A stretch of DNA of 20,831 nt, from IMG/VR virus record IMGVR_UViG_3300025646_000471, positions 1 to 20,831 of that record. One strand, written 5' to 3'. Under the pieces are notes generated by a model. The model was not told the origin of the DNA and searched no databases. It was given only the letters and a program-made list of their open reading frames with translations. This document shows, piece by piece, positions 12,932 to 20,831 of this stretch. The stretch comes from a virus. How positions within the stretch are numbered: position 1 is the first letter of the stretch; each line of letters starts with the position of its first letter. Made by a program: the position numbers and the translations under genes.

Positions 12932-15900
12932 TTATTTGTTCTCTAATTTTTGGATACGCTCCGATAACTCCTTAACCGTTTGCAAAAGTAAGACCGACAA
13001 TCTCGTGTAGTTTAGTGACTCAGGCTGTCCATCGTCATCGTAATGTACAACCTCAGGGAATAGTTCTGCTACCTCTTCGGCAATCAAACCAATCTCTTGA
13101 GTTTCTGATCCTATCTTATTATATCGTACTGGGCGAAGTGAATAAACCTTATCTGTTACAGGCTCAAGGTCAACGATGTTTTCCTTGTAACGTCTTGCCG
13201 ATGTCTCTGAGAATGTTCCTTGTACTTCTACATCTCCTGCAAAACGAACACTTAAAGCTTGTACTCTCTTTTCATCTTCATCATCTATGTTCCAGTATCC
13301 GTAGTCAGCGTGATTACCCCATCCGTAGGCCGTGTCGGCATTGGAGCCTTGTGCGCTTGTTGCAGCGTAAGATGTATAGTTTACTGAGTCAAGAACGGGT
13401 GCTTGGACTCCTCCGCCATAGGAATTTTTAGAACAGTACAAAGTTCCATTGTTCCACTCAATTTGCCATCCGTATGCGTTATTATGAAATCCACTTGCAT
13501 TAGAATTTGGATTTACCATCAACGATACTTGACCATTTGATGCGTCAAACTCTAAACCATTCCATCCATTTCTATTTCCAGCTATTCTCCAAGCACCATA
13601 AGTGCCATTGTTTGGATAAATATGTGCGCCATTGACACTAGAGAAGAATCCCCGATCTACGGGCAAATGAACCCAGTTATTGAATTCAGCATATCCACCC
13701 ATATTGGACATAGTAAATCCACCAGAGAGTCGGTATGCGCTTGAATTTACCGTTCCTGCTACATCTAGCTTGTAAGATGGATTATCAGTACCAATACCTA
13801 CGTTACCGCCATTCACAATAGTTACACGAGTAGAATTTCCGGTGCGGAACATTATATAACCACCGTTAGTTTCACCGTGTATATCTATACAGTTTTGGTA
13901 GTTCTCCTCACCGGAAGCATTTAAACGAAGCCATCCTCTTGACCCAGCTCCATTCAAATAAACGCCATTTGTTAAAGAGTAGTACGACAGTGCTCCATCC
14001 GTGCGGTATAAGTTCCCTTCTATTGGGCTTAATGTAATTCCACCTCCAAAGCGAACATCCGAAGAAACATCTAGCTTGTAAGAAGGACTCGTAGTACCAA
14101 TACCTAAATTCCCACTACCATCCCAAGTTCCTTTAAAGAAACCATTTCCCTCAAAGTAATGCACACCGTTTGCACGATAGTATCCGTTTGTTCCAGAATA
14201 AGAAATATACTCGTATGAGCCAGTACCATAGTATACAGTTCCTTCTCTAGCTCTAATGGCTCCATCAACATCTAACTTAAGTCCTGGACTAGTAGTACCA
14301 ATACCTACGTTATTAGAATCTCCTCTAAGCGTTATTCCGTTACCCTGTCTTGTATTAAGTGCAATACCATAGTATCCGTACATACCAAATGCACTCTCTC
14401 CGCCAAATGCAGCAGAGGAGAACTGCAAATATCCGTGAACAGCATAATTTTGGTCTAAGGTAATTTGGTTACCACTATCTACAGTTATTGACCCAGTGGT
14501 TCTAAGTGAACCACCCACATCAAGTGTGTATGTAGGATTTGTTTTATTTACGCCTAGTTGTGGAGTATATGTGTGATTATCATATACACGAAAAGCATTT
14601 GTTAAATAGTCCGTACCCAAGTACATATAAGACAATAACGTTCCAGAGTCTCCGTAAGCACCAAGTGCCTTCATTACTGTTCCAGAGCCGTTAGCAAATG
14701 AGAATCCTTCCCTAGCCCAGCTACCCCAACCGCTATTTGTTCTGTATACATAACCTCCACCTGTGGTTTCAGCCACGTTAATTGTGCTGCTGGTAAGACT
14801 TCCACGAGATACAACTGTAGCCAATGTATCTGACTCAGTAGTAATAAAGCCGTAGTTTTCTACATCCTGAATAGATGCCATCTGACGAAGGTCAACACTA
14901 TTACCATTGCTGATGGTAAGCGTCTTTTCTTCCTGATTCCAGTCAAGTTCTTGTGAGTCTGTCTCTGAGGTGAGGTATCCTTGAGCTGCAACCCATACTC
15001 TAGTTGCAAGTACATCGCCATTCCAAGTAGCATTGCCAGAAGTTGAAAGACGTACTTCTGCTCCAGAGCTACCTTGTACTTGAAGAACTGAATCATTTAC
15101 GTGAATACCTCCAATCTGTACACCGCTAAGATATGCAGATAAAGCCCATATTCCTTCAGCAGCATTTACAGAGAAGCGCTCGTTAGATTGTGGAGCTCCG
15201 TTTATACCTACGTTTCCTCCGTCAATAATGGTTATTTGATTGTCGTCACCAAGGTATAATGTTTTATTCCCAGTGGCTCCTATTCTAGCATAGTTTGTAT
15301 CCCACGTAAGATAACCATATGCAGTACCTTCAACTCCCCAGTAACTAATAGCAGACGATTCAGTCCAAAATGAGTTTGATGAGAATGTTCCGTTTACGTG
15401 AAGTTTATAGGTTGGATTTGTCGTATTGACACCAACGTTACCAGCATTGCTTAAAAACAAAACATTTTCTATGCCGTTTGGATGCAATGATATTGGCCCG
15501 TTGCTATTCCAAATGTTTAACGCCTTAGCTCCTCCGTAATATGCGTATGCTGTTCCAGCTCTAAATATCTCTCCTTGTCCATCATTTGTTTTTAGTGCAA
15601 TATCAGCATATTGTGTTGTTGCTGTTGAACCAAAGTATGACACTTGACTTGAAGCTCCACTAATAACATTTAGACCTCCAGCGGTTATAGTTCCAGTTGT
15701 TGAATTACCCCTTGTTACAACAGTATCTAAAGTATCAGACTCAGCAGTCAAGTAATTGCCCTGCGCTTGGAATGGTAAAGCAGAAAGGTCTACTGATTCG
15801 TTGTAAGCATTCCCTTCACCAACAAATACAAGGTTTGTGTCTACAAGCTTTACATTTGAGATATAGTTGTTCTCGTATGATGTTAGATATCCTTCTGATG

Positions 15901-18214
15901 CGTGGTCACCCCAACCATATGCAGCATCCCAATTTGTAGCATTGTTTGTTGTGGTGTACCAAGAAGACCCAGTATAAATTGGATCAGTCTCTGATTCAAG
16001 TTTGCGGTCAAGCACATCTTGAAGTTCACTTACGTCTTCAATATAGTGCCTGTGGAAAAGGTCCGCGTATAATCCTGCGTGATTACCCCAACCATAAGCC
16101 GTGTCCCAGTTTGTGGCGTTATTTGAAGTAGTATACCACGAGGAACCAGTATAAATAGGGTCTGACTCAGATTCAAGTTTCCTATCTAATACGTCCTTAA
16201 GTTCGTTTATTTCTGCAATTTCGTGTGTGTGGCGTGTATCTGCCTTTTCTGAAAGAAAAGTGTCTACTTCTGTCTCCGTATAATATCGGTCGTCGTGGTC
16301 GTGACCAGATGCTGCGTAGTCTGGGGTGAAGTTCTCCCAAATTCTATTAGTGCTGTTGTAAGCTAATAAGTCGCCATCTTCTGGTGAGGCTGCACTAACA
16401 TCGTGCAACTCGTGAAGCACATTGCCCTGCGTAATACGAACAGCAATAGAACCGTTTCCCGCGCTTGAAACAACAAAGGCAATCGGAAGGCGTAAGTTTG
16501 GTGCAGATGGTTCTACATTAGTAAGGCCACCCGGTTTTAGTGGGTCGCACCACAACACATCACCCTCTTGGAAAATTTCAGTGTCAATGCCACGAATCGT
16601 ACCCTGCGTTACTACTTTTCCAAACTCACCAGCTGCAATATCACGTAGCGCAACACCAATAATATACTTGCTGTTCACAGTGCCATCTGAAACCATTAAG
16701 CCTGCCTCAATCTTACTTGAGTTGCCTACAGTTCCGATAGCCATTAAAACAGTACCACGAGCAATGTCTTCAGCAGTTCCGTTCTTAACGTGCCAGTGCA
16801 TATCCTGACCGATATTGAACCACTGAGAATCGTATGGGTAAACGGACACTGTATCTACATCAGCGTTCCACGCCATATAGCCTTGACGCTCGTCTCCAGT
16901 AAGCCTAACGGCAGTATCAAAATAAACATAGTCTGTGGTTACTCCACCTACATCAATTGAATTTGCCGTAGTGTTACCACGACCAGTAACATCGTCAAGT
17001 GTATCAGTTTCCGATAATGAGATAGTGCTATTAATCCACTCTCCAGAAGGCTCATCATAAACAAGAAAGTCTCCGCCTTCAGGATTATCTATTGTTACAT
17101 CAGATAGACTCGTTAAATCTCGCTGTGGAAGCCCAGAAAGGTATGTGGTGGTATCAATGCTGCCATCTGCCTTCAAAAAGCCACTGGAAGTCCCAGAAGG
17201 GGTCTTAAATCCATTTGATGTTATTTTACCATCTGTGTCTATATATGCAATTGGATCCTCCATCCAATCAAAGGAAAATAGAACATTTGCTGGGTCTCCT
17301 TGGTCTGGTATTAGCCCACCATTTTCGTCTGCCATTAAACGAATTTGACCAGTAATAGACCACATCGTTAGTGATGATGGTCCGTATACAGCTTCTGTTG
17401 TTACTGAGCCAACAGTTATTGGATTTGTTGTTGTTGAACCTAACGTTGTAACATCATCTAATGTTTGAGATTCTGTGTAAGACGTAAGATATGTGCTTGT
17501 GTCAACACTACCATCCGAACGAAGGAAACCAGTTGTTCCGCTTGTTTTGAATCCAGCAGATGCAGTAGCATATCCATCTCCATCAACAGAGAAATGGGTA
17601 TCGCCTAACCAGTTTACATTAAACAATGTTGGATTTGGCTCACCTTGGTCAACCTGCTGGTTATTTTTAACAGTAACTATTCCGTTATATTGAACCAATG
17701 AAGTTGTTACGGATGTAGCTGTTAGAGCTCCAACTGATATGTTGTTTGCGGTAGAAGCCCCTCTTCCTGTTACGCTGTCAAGAGTATCGCTTTCTGTAAA
17801 TTCAGGAAACTCATCAGGAATCCATAGTCCACTTCCCTCGTTGTATACTAAAATGTCTCCATCGTTAGCCCTTGCATTGCCAACGTCAGCAAGCGAAGAA
17901 AGCGTGGCTGAAGTAGTAAGAAAGTCGTGTGTCCAGTTGACCCAACTCTCACCATTAAACTGCAGCAGCTGACCTGTTGATGCCGTGCTAATTATTACAT
18001 CCTTAAGGTCATTTAATTCGCCTACATCAGATGAGCCAACAGTAATCCACTCAACGCCTGTTCCTGTAGATGATAAAACTTTACCTGATGTTCCAACTTC
18101 GCCAACTGAATCACTCAGGGTTCCTAAAACACCAATTTGATCAGTGAAGAATTTTTTACCATTTATGCGCTGATTGCCCAGCGTGCGGACAAACGTGAAT
18201 AGATTTTCCATCAT
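12932..18214 (-). CDS. Giant modular tail fibre with S74 chaperone domain, 1760 residues
   Basis: The largest gene here. Its N-terminal two thirds mix several repeats: L-x-x-L-x-D-V segments with G-D-x-L-V-Y-N/D-E (residues about 65, 108, 366, 601), T-L-D-x-V-x-x-R/L-G segments (140, 247, 400, 823, 1125), and two DVLDRKLESE-YTGSSWYT-NNATNWD modules (669-785). A domain at about 440-598 resembles a beta-rich decoration-type module. Six G-x-V/L-G-I/V-G-T-x-x-P-x-x-K-L-D-V repeats follow (926-1472). The last 89 residues are an S74 chaperone: SARRYKENIVDLEP, then IGLIAEEVAELFPEVV, and the final helix LLLQTVKELSERIQKLENK. The fibre presumably attaches by its N-terminus to the baseplate. The two S74 domains of the tandem fibres are clearly different. 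Confidence 0.9.
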   Translation of the reverse strand: MMENLFTFVRTLGNQRINGKKFFTDQIGVLGTLSDSVGEVGTSGKVLSSTGTGVEWITVGSSDVGELNDLKDVIISTASTGQLLQFNGESWVNWTHDFLTTSATLSSLADVGNARANDGDILVYNEGSGLWIPDEFPEFTESDTLDSVTGRGASTANNISVGALTATSVTTSLVQYNGIVTVKNNQQVDQGEPNPTLFNVNWLGDTHFSVDGDGYATASAGFKTSGTTGFLRSDGSVDTSTYLTSYTESQTLDDVTTLGSTTTNPITVGSVTTEAVYGPSSLTMWSITGQIRLMADENGGLIPDQGDPANVLFSFDWMEDPIAYIDTDGKITSNGFKTPSGTSSGFLKADGSIDTTTYLSGLPQRDLTSLSDVTIDNPEGGDFLVYDEPSGEWINSTISLSETDTLDDVTGRGNTTANSIDVGGVTTDYVYFDTAVRLTGDERQGYMAWNADVDTVSVYPYDSQWFNIGQDMHWHVKNGTAEDIARGTVLMAIGTVGNSSKIEAGLMVSDGTVNSKYIIGVALRDIAAGEFGKVVTQGTIRGIDTEIFQEGDVLWCDPLKPGGLTNVEPSAPNLRLPIAFVVSSAGNGSIAVRITQGNVLHELHDVSAASPEDGDLLAYNSTNRIWENFTPDYAASGHDHDDRYYTETEVDTFLSEKADTRHTHEIAEINELKDVLDRKLESESDPIYTGSSWYTTSNNATNWDTAYGWGNHAGLYADLFHRHYIEDVSELQDVLDRKLESETDPIYTGSSWYTTTNNATNWDAAYGWGDHASEGYLTSYENNYISNVKLVDTNLVFVGEGNAYNESVDLSALPFQAQGNYLTAESDTLDTVVTRGNSTTGTITAGGLNVISGASSQVSYFGSTATTQYADIALKTNDGQGEIFRAGTAYAYYGGAKALNIWNSNGPISLHPNGIENVLFLSNAGNVGVNTTNPTYKLHVNGTFSSNSFWTESSAISYWGVEGTAYGYLTWDTNYARIGATGNKTLYLGDDNQITIIDGGNVGINGAPQSNERFSVNAAEGIWALSAYLSGVQIGGIHVNDSVLQVQGSSGAEVRLSTSGNATWNGDVLATRVWVAAQGYLTSETDSQELDWNQEEKTLTISNGNSVDLRQMASIQDVENYGFITTESDTLATVVSRGSLTSSTINVAETTGGGYVYRTNSGWGSWAREGFSFANGSGTVMKALGAYGDSGTLLSYMYLGTDYLTNAFRVYDNHTYTPQLGVNKTNPTYTLDVGGSLRTTGSITVDSGNQITLDQNYAVHGYLQFSSAAFGGESAFGMYGYYGIALNTRQGNGITLRGDSNNVGIGTTSPGLKLDVDGAIRAREGTVYYGTGSYEYISYSGTNGYYRANGVHYFEGNGFFKGTWDGSGNLGIGTTSPSYKLDVSSDVRFGGGITLSPIEGNLYRTDGALSYYSLTNGVYLNGAGSRGWLRLNASGEENYQNCIDIHGETNGGYIMFRTGNSTRVTIVNGGNVGIGTDNPSYKLDVAGTVNSSAYRLSGGFTMSNMGGYAEFNNWVHLPVDRGFFSSVNGAHIYPNNGTYGAWRIAGNRNGWNGLEFDASNGQVSLMVNPNSNASGFHNNAYGWQIEWNNGTLYCSKNSYGGGVQAPVLDSVNYTSYAATSAQGSNADTAYGWGNHADYGYWNIDDEDEKRVQALSVRFAGDVEVQGTFSETSARRYKENIVDLEPVTDKVYSLRPVRYNKIGSETQEIGLIAEEVAELFPEVVHYDDDGQPESLNYTRLSVLLLQTVKELSERIQKLENK
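15890..16210 (-). repeat. Duplicated module inside the giant fibre gene
   Basis: Two adjacent stretches (about 15900-16030 and 16075-16205) encode nearly the same block, DVLDRKLESE-DPIYTGSSWYTT-NNATNWD-AYGWG-HA, but differ at many third codon positions. A third copy of the A-Y-G-W-G-N-H-A end occurs near 13310. The duplication is therefore old enough for silent sites to drift while the protein stayed constrained. Confidence 0.75.
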
Positions 18215-18219
18215 AGACT

Positions 18220-18741
18220 TTATGCGTTGGAGTCGCAGTCGTCATCAATGGGATACACGGGGTAGTATACTGATGACTCTTGAGAATCCTCCTCGTTAAA
18301 TAAATCGTTTGTACTGGACTGAGCAAGAGCTAGGAGCGTAGCATCTGCCTTGATGTAATTTACAATCCGTTGATTGATATAACTAATCTTAGAGTCCAGC
18401 CCACTTGAGATTCCATTGAGGGCATATTGGTCTAGATCTTTTTCTTCGTTTTTGGTCGTTCCTATAGCGGTGCGAATAGTTGCAATTGCGCTACGCACGA
18501 CATAAAGAGCAAGGGCGTACTTGACAATCTTAAATAAGCCAGATTCGGCTTCGGTTAAGTCTTCATCAAATACCTTTTGCTCAAGGTCTTCGTACAATGC
18601 TGTTCCAAGAAGGTCTTGAATAGACGTTGCTTGCTCAAGCATAATTAACGACAATAAAGACTGACGATCTAACTTCTTTGGAAGTGGATAGTTTTGATAG
18701 ACGTAGTTGTCGTCAATGAATATGACTTTTACGATGCTCAT
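18220..18741 (-). CDS. Probable head-tail connector / neck protein (DUF6712-like)
   Basis: A 173-residue protein that starts by ATGA overlap from the portal gene. After a short strand-rich start (IVKVIFIDDNYVYQNYPLP) it carries a helix with LLSLIMLEQATSIQDLLGTALYEDL. That pattern recalls connector-type proteins of Bacteroidota phages such as DUF6712. The second half is helical (VKYALALYVVRSAIATIRTA, ISYINQRIVNYIK) and ends in an acidic tail. Tight coupling to the portal gene supports a role at the head-tail junction. The family label is a recall of pattern and order, not a verified match. Confidence 0.5.
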   Translation of the reverse strand: MSIVKVIFIDDNYVYQNYPLPKKLDRQSLLSLIMLEQATSIQDLLGTALYEDLEQKVFDEDLTEAESGLFKIVKYALALYVVRSAIATIRTAIGTTKNEEKDLDQYALNGISSGLDSKISYINQRIVNYIKADATLLALAQSSTNDLFNEEDSQESSVYYPVYPIDDDCDSNA

Positions 18742-19982
18742 TGGTCTTGTGGTATGTCGTTAGTATTTGCACCTTTAATTGACTCCAAGTTTACTGGCTC
18801 TTCAAGAATGTTTAGATTGATTTTATCATATCCAACTGTAGAGAGAACCCGATTAACGGAGTCCATAATATTTTGGCGGTTTGGTAAGGTTTCTGTAGCG
18901 CGGAAAATCTGATACGCACTTACAAGTTCATTACCCGTACCACCCAACTTGCCAGCCACCATAACACCGAAAAGCGTGGGCGAGGTGACGTTATGTGCGG
19001 TGAGAATCTTCGCATCGTTTAAACGGCTAAGGATATCGATCGTCTTATCTAAATTGCTAACGTCAAGTGGAGTAAAAGTTGGAGCATCATCCTTAGTCTT
19101 TACCCAAGATGCAATAACTGTTTCCGCCTCAGATCCAACAAATGAAGCCTTAAACTTATCAAACTCTAATTTCTTTTGCTCATTAGACATATTACGTCCA
19201 ACGAATGTTGCGAGTACTTTTGGAGTAAATCCATTGGCAGCTGAGTTTCGTATGTGCTTACCAAATTCGTAGTCCGCATTGATAAAATGGAACGCTGAAA
19301 TGTAGTTCGGAACACCATAATAGTGATTGTTGCTGTATGGATTCTTGACATACAAAATCTGCTCTTGGTCTTTGCTGAATTTATCGAACGCTGGGATTTT
19401 TTTTGGTTCGTTGTGCTGCATAGAAACATCACCTTTACCAAACTTTTTACGCACAATGTAGTGAGTAATCTTTCCATCTTTATTTGGTTCTGCAATTCGC
19501 AAACCCTTGATATCTAATGATTTAAACTCAACAATCTTATTGTGATCCTTATTCCATTTGATATAAAATGCGAATGCACCATTTAGCTCTTGCTGGAATG
19601 ATGCGTGAACAAGCTGCTCATAAAGACCCTGAGACTTTCCTGCACAGTTTGCAATAAATGCTTTAATTTCTGCCCGCTTAATTGGAGCCTTGAATGCAGA
19701 CTCCAAATCATAAATTAGTCCATTTCCAGCCACCATCTTTGCTTTCTTGGTGATGATTCCAGCGTGTACTGGTGACTGATTGTACATACGCTGCAACAGG
19801 ATCGGAAAGTCGTCTCCATATCCAAACTTAACGTAATCACCAGCAGTTGTGTTCCCGACCGCATATCGCGAATCAAGATTCTCAATAGACCTTTCGAGCG
19901 GATTAGTTACAATGTTGGTCTCCTTCGCGACAACAAAAGTGTTCGAAGCAAAGTAGTCAACAACTTTATCGAAAATGCTCAT
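18738..19982 (-). CDS. Phage portal protein
   Basis: A 414-residue protein with the layout of a portal: a charged N-terminus, an early region with DDFPILLQRMYNQSPVHAGI and AKMVAGNGL, a middle containing FYIKWNKDHNKIVEFKSLD and the segment YYGVPNYISAFHFINADYEF, then NGFTPKVLATFVGRNMS and a region with ILTAHNVTSPTLFGV typical of the crown-side helices. Portals form the dodecameric channel through which DNA enters the capsid and leaves at infection. The order (this gene, then a connector-like gene) supports the call. Length is within the usual portal range, at the short end. The start ATG lies in an AT-rich leader. Confidence 0.75.
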   Translation of the reverse strand: MSIFDKVVDYFASNTFVVAKETNIVTNPLERSIENLDSRYAVGNTTAGDYVKFGYGDDFPILLQRMYNQSPVHAGIITKKAKMVAGNGLIYDLESAFKAPIKRAEIKAFIANCAGKSQGLYEQLVHASFQQELNGAFAFYIKWNKDHNKIVEFKSLDIKGLRIAEPNKDGKITHYIVRKKFGKGDVSMQHNEPKKIPAFDKFSKDQEQILYVKNPYSNNHYYGVPNYISAFHFINADYEFGKHIRNSAANGFTPKVLATFVGRNMSNEQKKLEFDKFKASFVGSEAETVIASWVKTKDDAPTFTPLDVSNLDKTIDILSRLNDAKILTAHNVTSPTLFGVMVAGKLGGTGNELVSAYQIFRATETLPNRQNIMDSVNRVLSTVGYDKINLNILEEPVNLESIKGANTNDIPQDQ

Positions 19983-19995
19983 TTTTTATAATAAT

Positions 19996-20340
19996 TTACA
20001 AGTTACTTATCTTAACTGTAGTAGAAAATAACTCGTCATTACTTTGAGAATTATCAAAAGTATAATCAATCACTTGACAAACATACCGACCGTATACACG
20101 GAAGTCGTCGTAGATTTCCAACTTATACTCTCCACCGGGTACGTCAAAGTCTGTTAGATCTAAGTCAAGGACAATGAAATCCTTTGCTAAGTCAAATTCA
20201 AACTTATCATATAAGTTGTCAAACACATATTCTGTTGTGCCAACAACCTTTGTCAGTTTTACCGTGAATGGTATGTCAGCCATAAGCGGAGCCTTCACAA
20301 AAGAAAGTTCGTTGCTTTGTCCGTTGCTTAGAGTTTTCAT
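19996..20340 (-). CDS. Unknown structural-type protein, 114 residues
   Basis: A mostly beta protein by eye (PFTVKLTKVVGTTEYVFDN, YDKFEFDLAKDFIVLDLDLT, GGEYKLEIYDDFRVYGRYVC) located directly upstream of the portal in transcription order. It has one Cys and no membrane segment. It might be a small head decoration or tail component. The leader between it and the preceding terminator is AT-rich and about 20 bases long. No family is recognised. Confidence 0.6.
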   Translation of the reverse strand: MKTLSNGQSNELSFVKAPLMADIPFTVKLTKVVGTTEYVFDNLYDKFEFDLAKDFIVLDLDLTDFDVPGGEYKLEIYDDFRVYGRYVCQVIDYTFDNSQSNDELFSTTVKISNL

Positions 20341-20353
20341 AAAATAAAAGTAA

Positions 20354-20396
20354 TAAAAAAAGGGAGGGGAAACCCCTCCCTTTCCCCGAATTGGGG
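20354..20396 (-). terminator. Strong terminator with a second small hairpin
   Basis: GGGAGGGG (20362-20369) pairs with CCCCTCCC (20373-20380) over a 3-base loop, and on the minus strand is followed by a seven-T tract (20355-20361 complement). Just before it in transcription order is a second stem, CCCC/GGGG at 20384-20396. It lies between the end of the partial structural gene and the next gene, where it could set the ratio of the two products. Confidence 0.85.
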
Positions 20397-20406
20397 TTGA
20401 TTATAT

Positions 20407-20831
20407 TTAGACAAGCTTAGCCCACTCGGCATCATCGATTGGGTATGCAAGGACATTTTCGTCACCAACCAAAGTCAATTGGTAGCGGTTCTTATCCGTA
20501 CGAGCAGCGCCAGAAGCACCATCAACGGTAGCAGCGTACATACCGAAGTCGTAACCAACCAAGTGCTTAGTACCAGCAGCAGTCTCAATGAAAGCTACGA
20601 TTTCAGCACCGGGTAGAGCAATTTCTTCAAGAGCATTACGCTTAGTAGCGTCCATACGAACAAACTCCATAGCAATGGTAGGAACAGCAGAAGCGGAACC
20701 ATCAGCGTTCACAGTCTTAACGTCCGTGAAGTTAGAGAAACCATCTTTGTTGTTAAAACCAAGCTCGAGCAAGTCGTTACTAGCAGCAACCAAGTCAGCC
20801 TTAACGCTAGTAGTCACGCTAAAGGTAGCAA
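20407..20831 (-). CDS. Virion structural protein, 3' part, likely abundant
   Basis: The frame is open to the right edge of the window, and the first in-frame start visible is only a GTG at 20817, so the gene probably continues outside. The visible part begins ATFSVTTSVKADLVAASNDL and is rich in Ala, Val, Thr and Gly with few Cys. Codons are strongly biased to GCT/GTT/ACC/AAG/AAC, unlike most other genes here, a mark of high expression. A segment NRYQLTLVGDENVLAY near the end is strand-like. It could be a tail tube, head decoration or capsid-associated protein; sequence alone does not decide. It is followed by a strong terminator. Confidence 0.65.
   Translation of the reverse strand, partial: ATFSVTTSVKADLVAASNDLLELGFNNKDGFSNFTDVKTVNADGSASAVPTIAMEFVRMDATKRNALEEIALPGAEIVAFIETAAGTKHLVGYDFGMYAATVDGASGAARTDKNRYQLTLVGDENVLAYPIDDAEWAKLV

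Noticed and set aside
13015-18000. Several plus-strand frames of 60-140 codons opposite the giant fibre gene
   Set aside because: They mirror the repeats of the fibre gene and have atypical composition; they are by-products of its repetitive sequence.
1-20831. Defence, anti-defence, integrase, transposase or tRNA genes
   Set aside because: Looked for on both strands; no motif or cloverleaf supporting any of these was found.

Overview
The window looks like about 21 kb from a tailed double-stranded DNA phage (or prophage) of a Bacteroidota host. It is AT-rich and densely packed with small overlapping genes. Almost no start codon has a purine-rich Shine-Dalgarno sequence; starts sit instead in A/T-rich leaders, as is usual in Bacteroidota. 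No ribosomal RNA, tRNA, CRISPR array or insertion sequence was seen. The host assignment is an inference from these traits and from the style of the proteins.

Left part, plus strand, 1-6658: a replication, recombination and early gene block. In order it holds the end of an ERF-like single-strand annealing protein, a RecE/PDDEXK-type exonuclease, a small DnaA-domain-IV-like DNA-binding protein, a mini protein ending in an SSB-type acidic tip, several small unknown genes, a DnaB-like helicase core, a DUF1599/Nmad1 protein, a possible small PD-(D/E)XK protein, a RusA Holliday-junction resolvase, a small helix-turn-helix-like protein, a candidate gp55-like late sigma factor, a small membrane protein and two very short genes. 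A non-coding stretch at 2356-2562 holds a long hairpin, a 21-bp direct repeat and two more hairpins. It is the best candidate here for an origin or control region.

The two gene blocks converge on a shared hairpin terminator at about 6661-6680. Everything to its right is on the minus strand and read right to left. From the right edge: an incomplete structural gene, a strong terminator, a small unknown gene, the portal, a connector-like protein, two very large tail-fibre genes in tandem (1760 and 1253 residues, each ending in a different S74 intramolecular chaperone), three small fibre-adjacent genes, a terminator, and then a compact lysis cassette. The cassette runs: two small holin-like membrane proteins, a 44-residue basic protein, an M15 peptidase endolysin and a candidate unimolecular spanin.

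The annealing protein, exonuclease, SSB-like protein and RusA together would make a phage recombination set. The helicase and DnaA-like protein point to phage-directed replication. The sigma-like protein could switch on the minus-strand late genes. No terminase, major capsid, tape measure, integrase or recognisable defence system is visible; the missing morphogenesis genes presumably lie to the right. The least explained items are the 2356-2562 region, the stand-alone DnaA-like protein, the SSB-tipped mini protein and the u-spanin topology.
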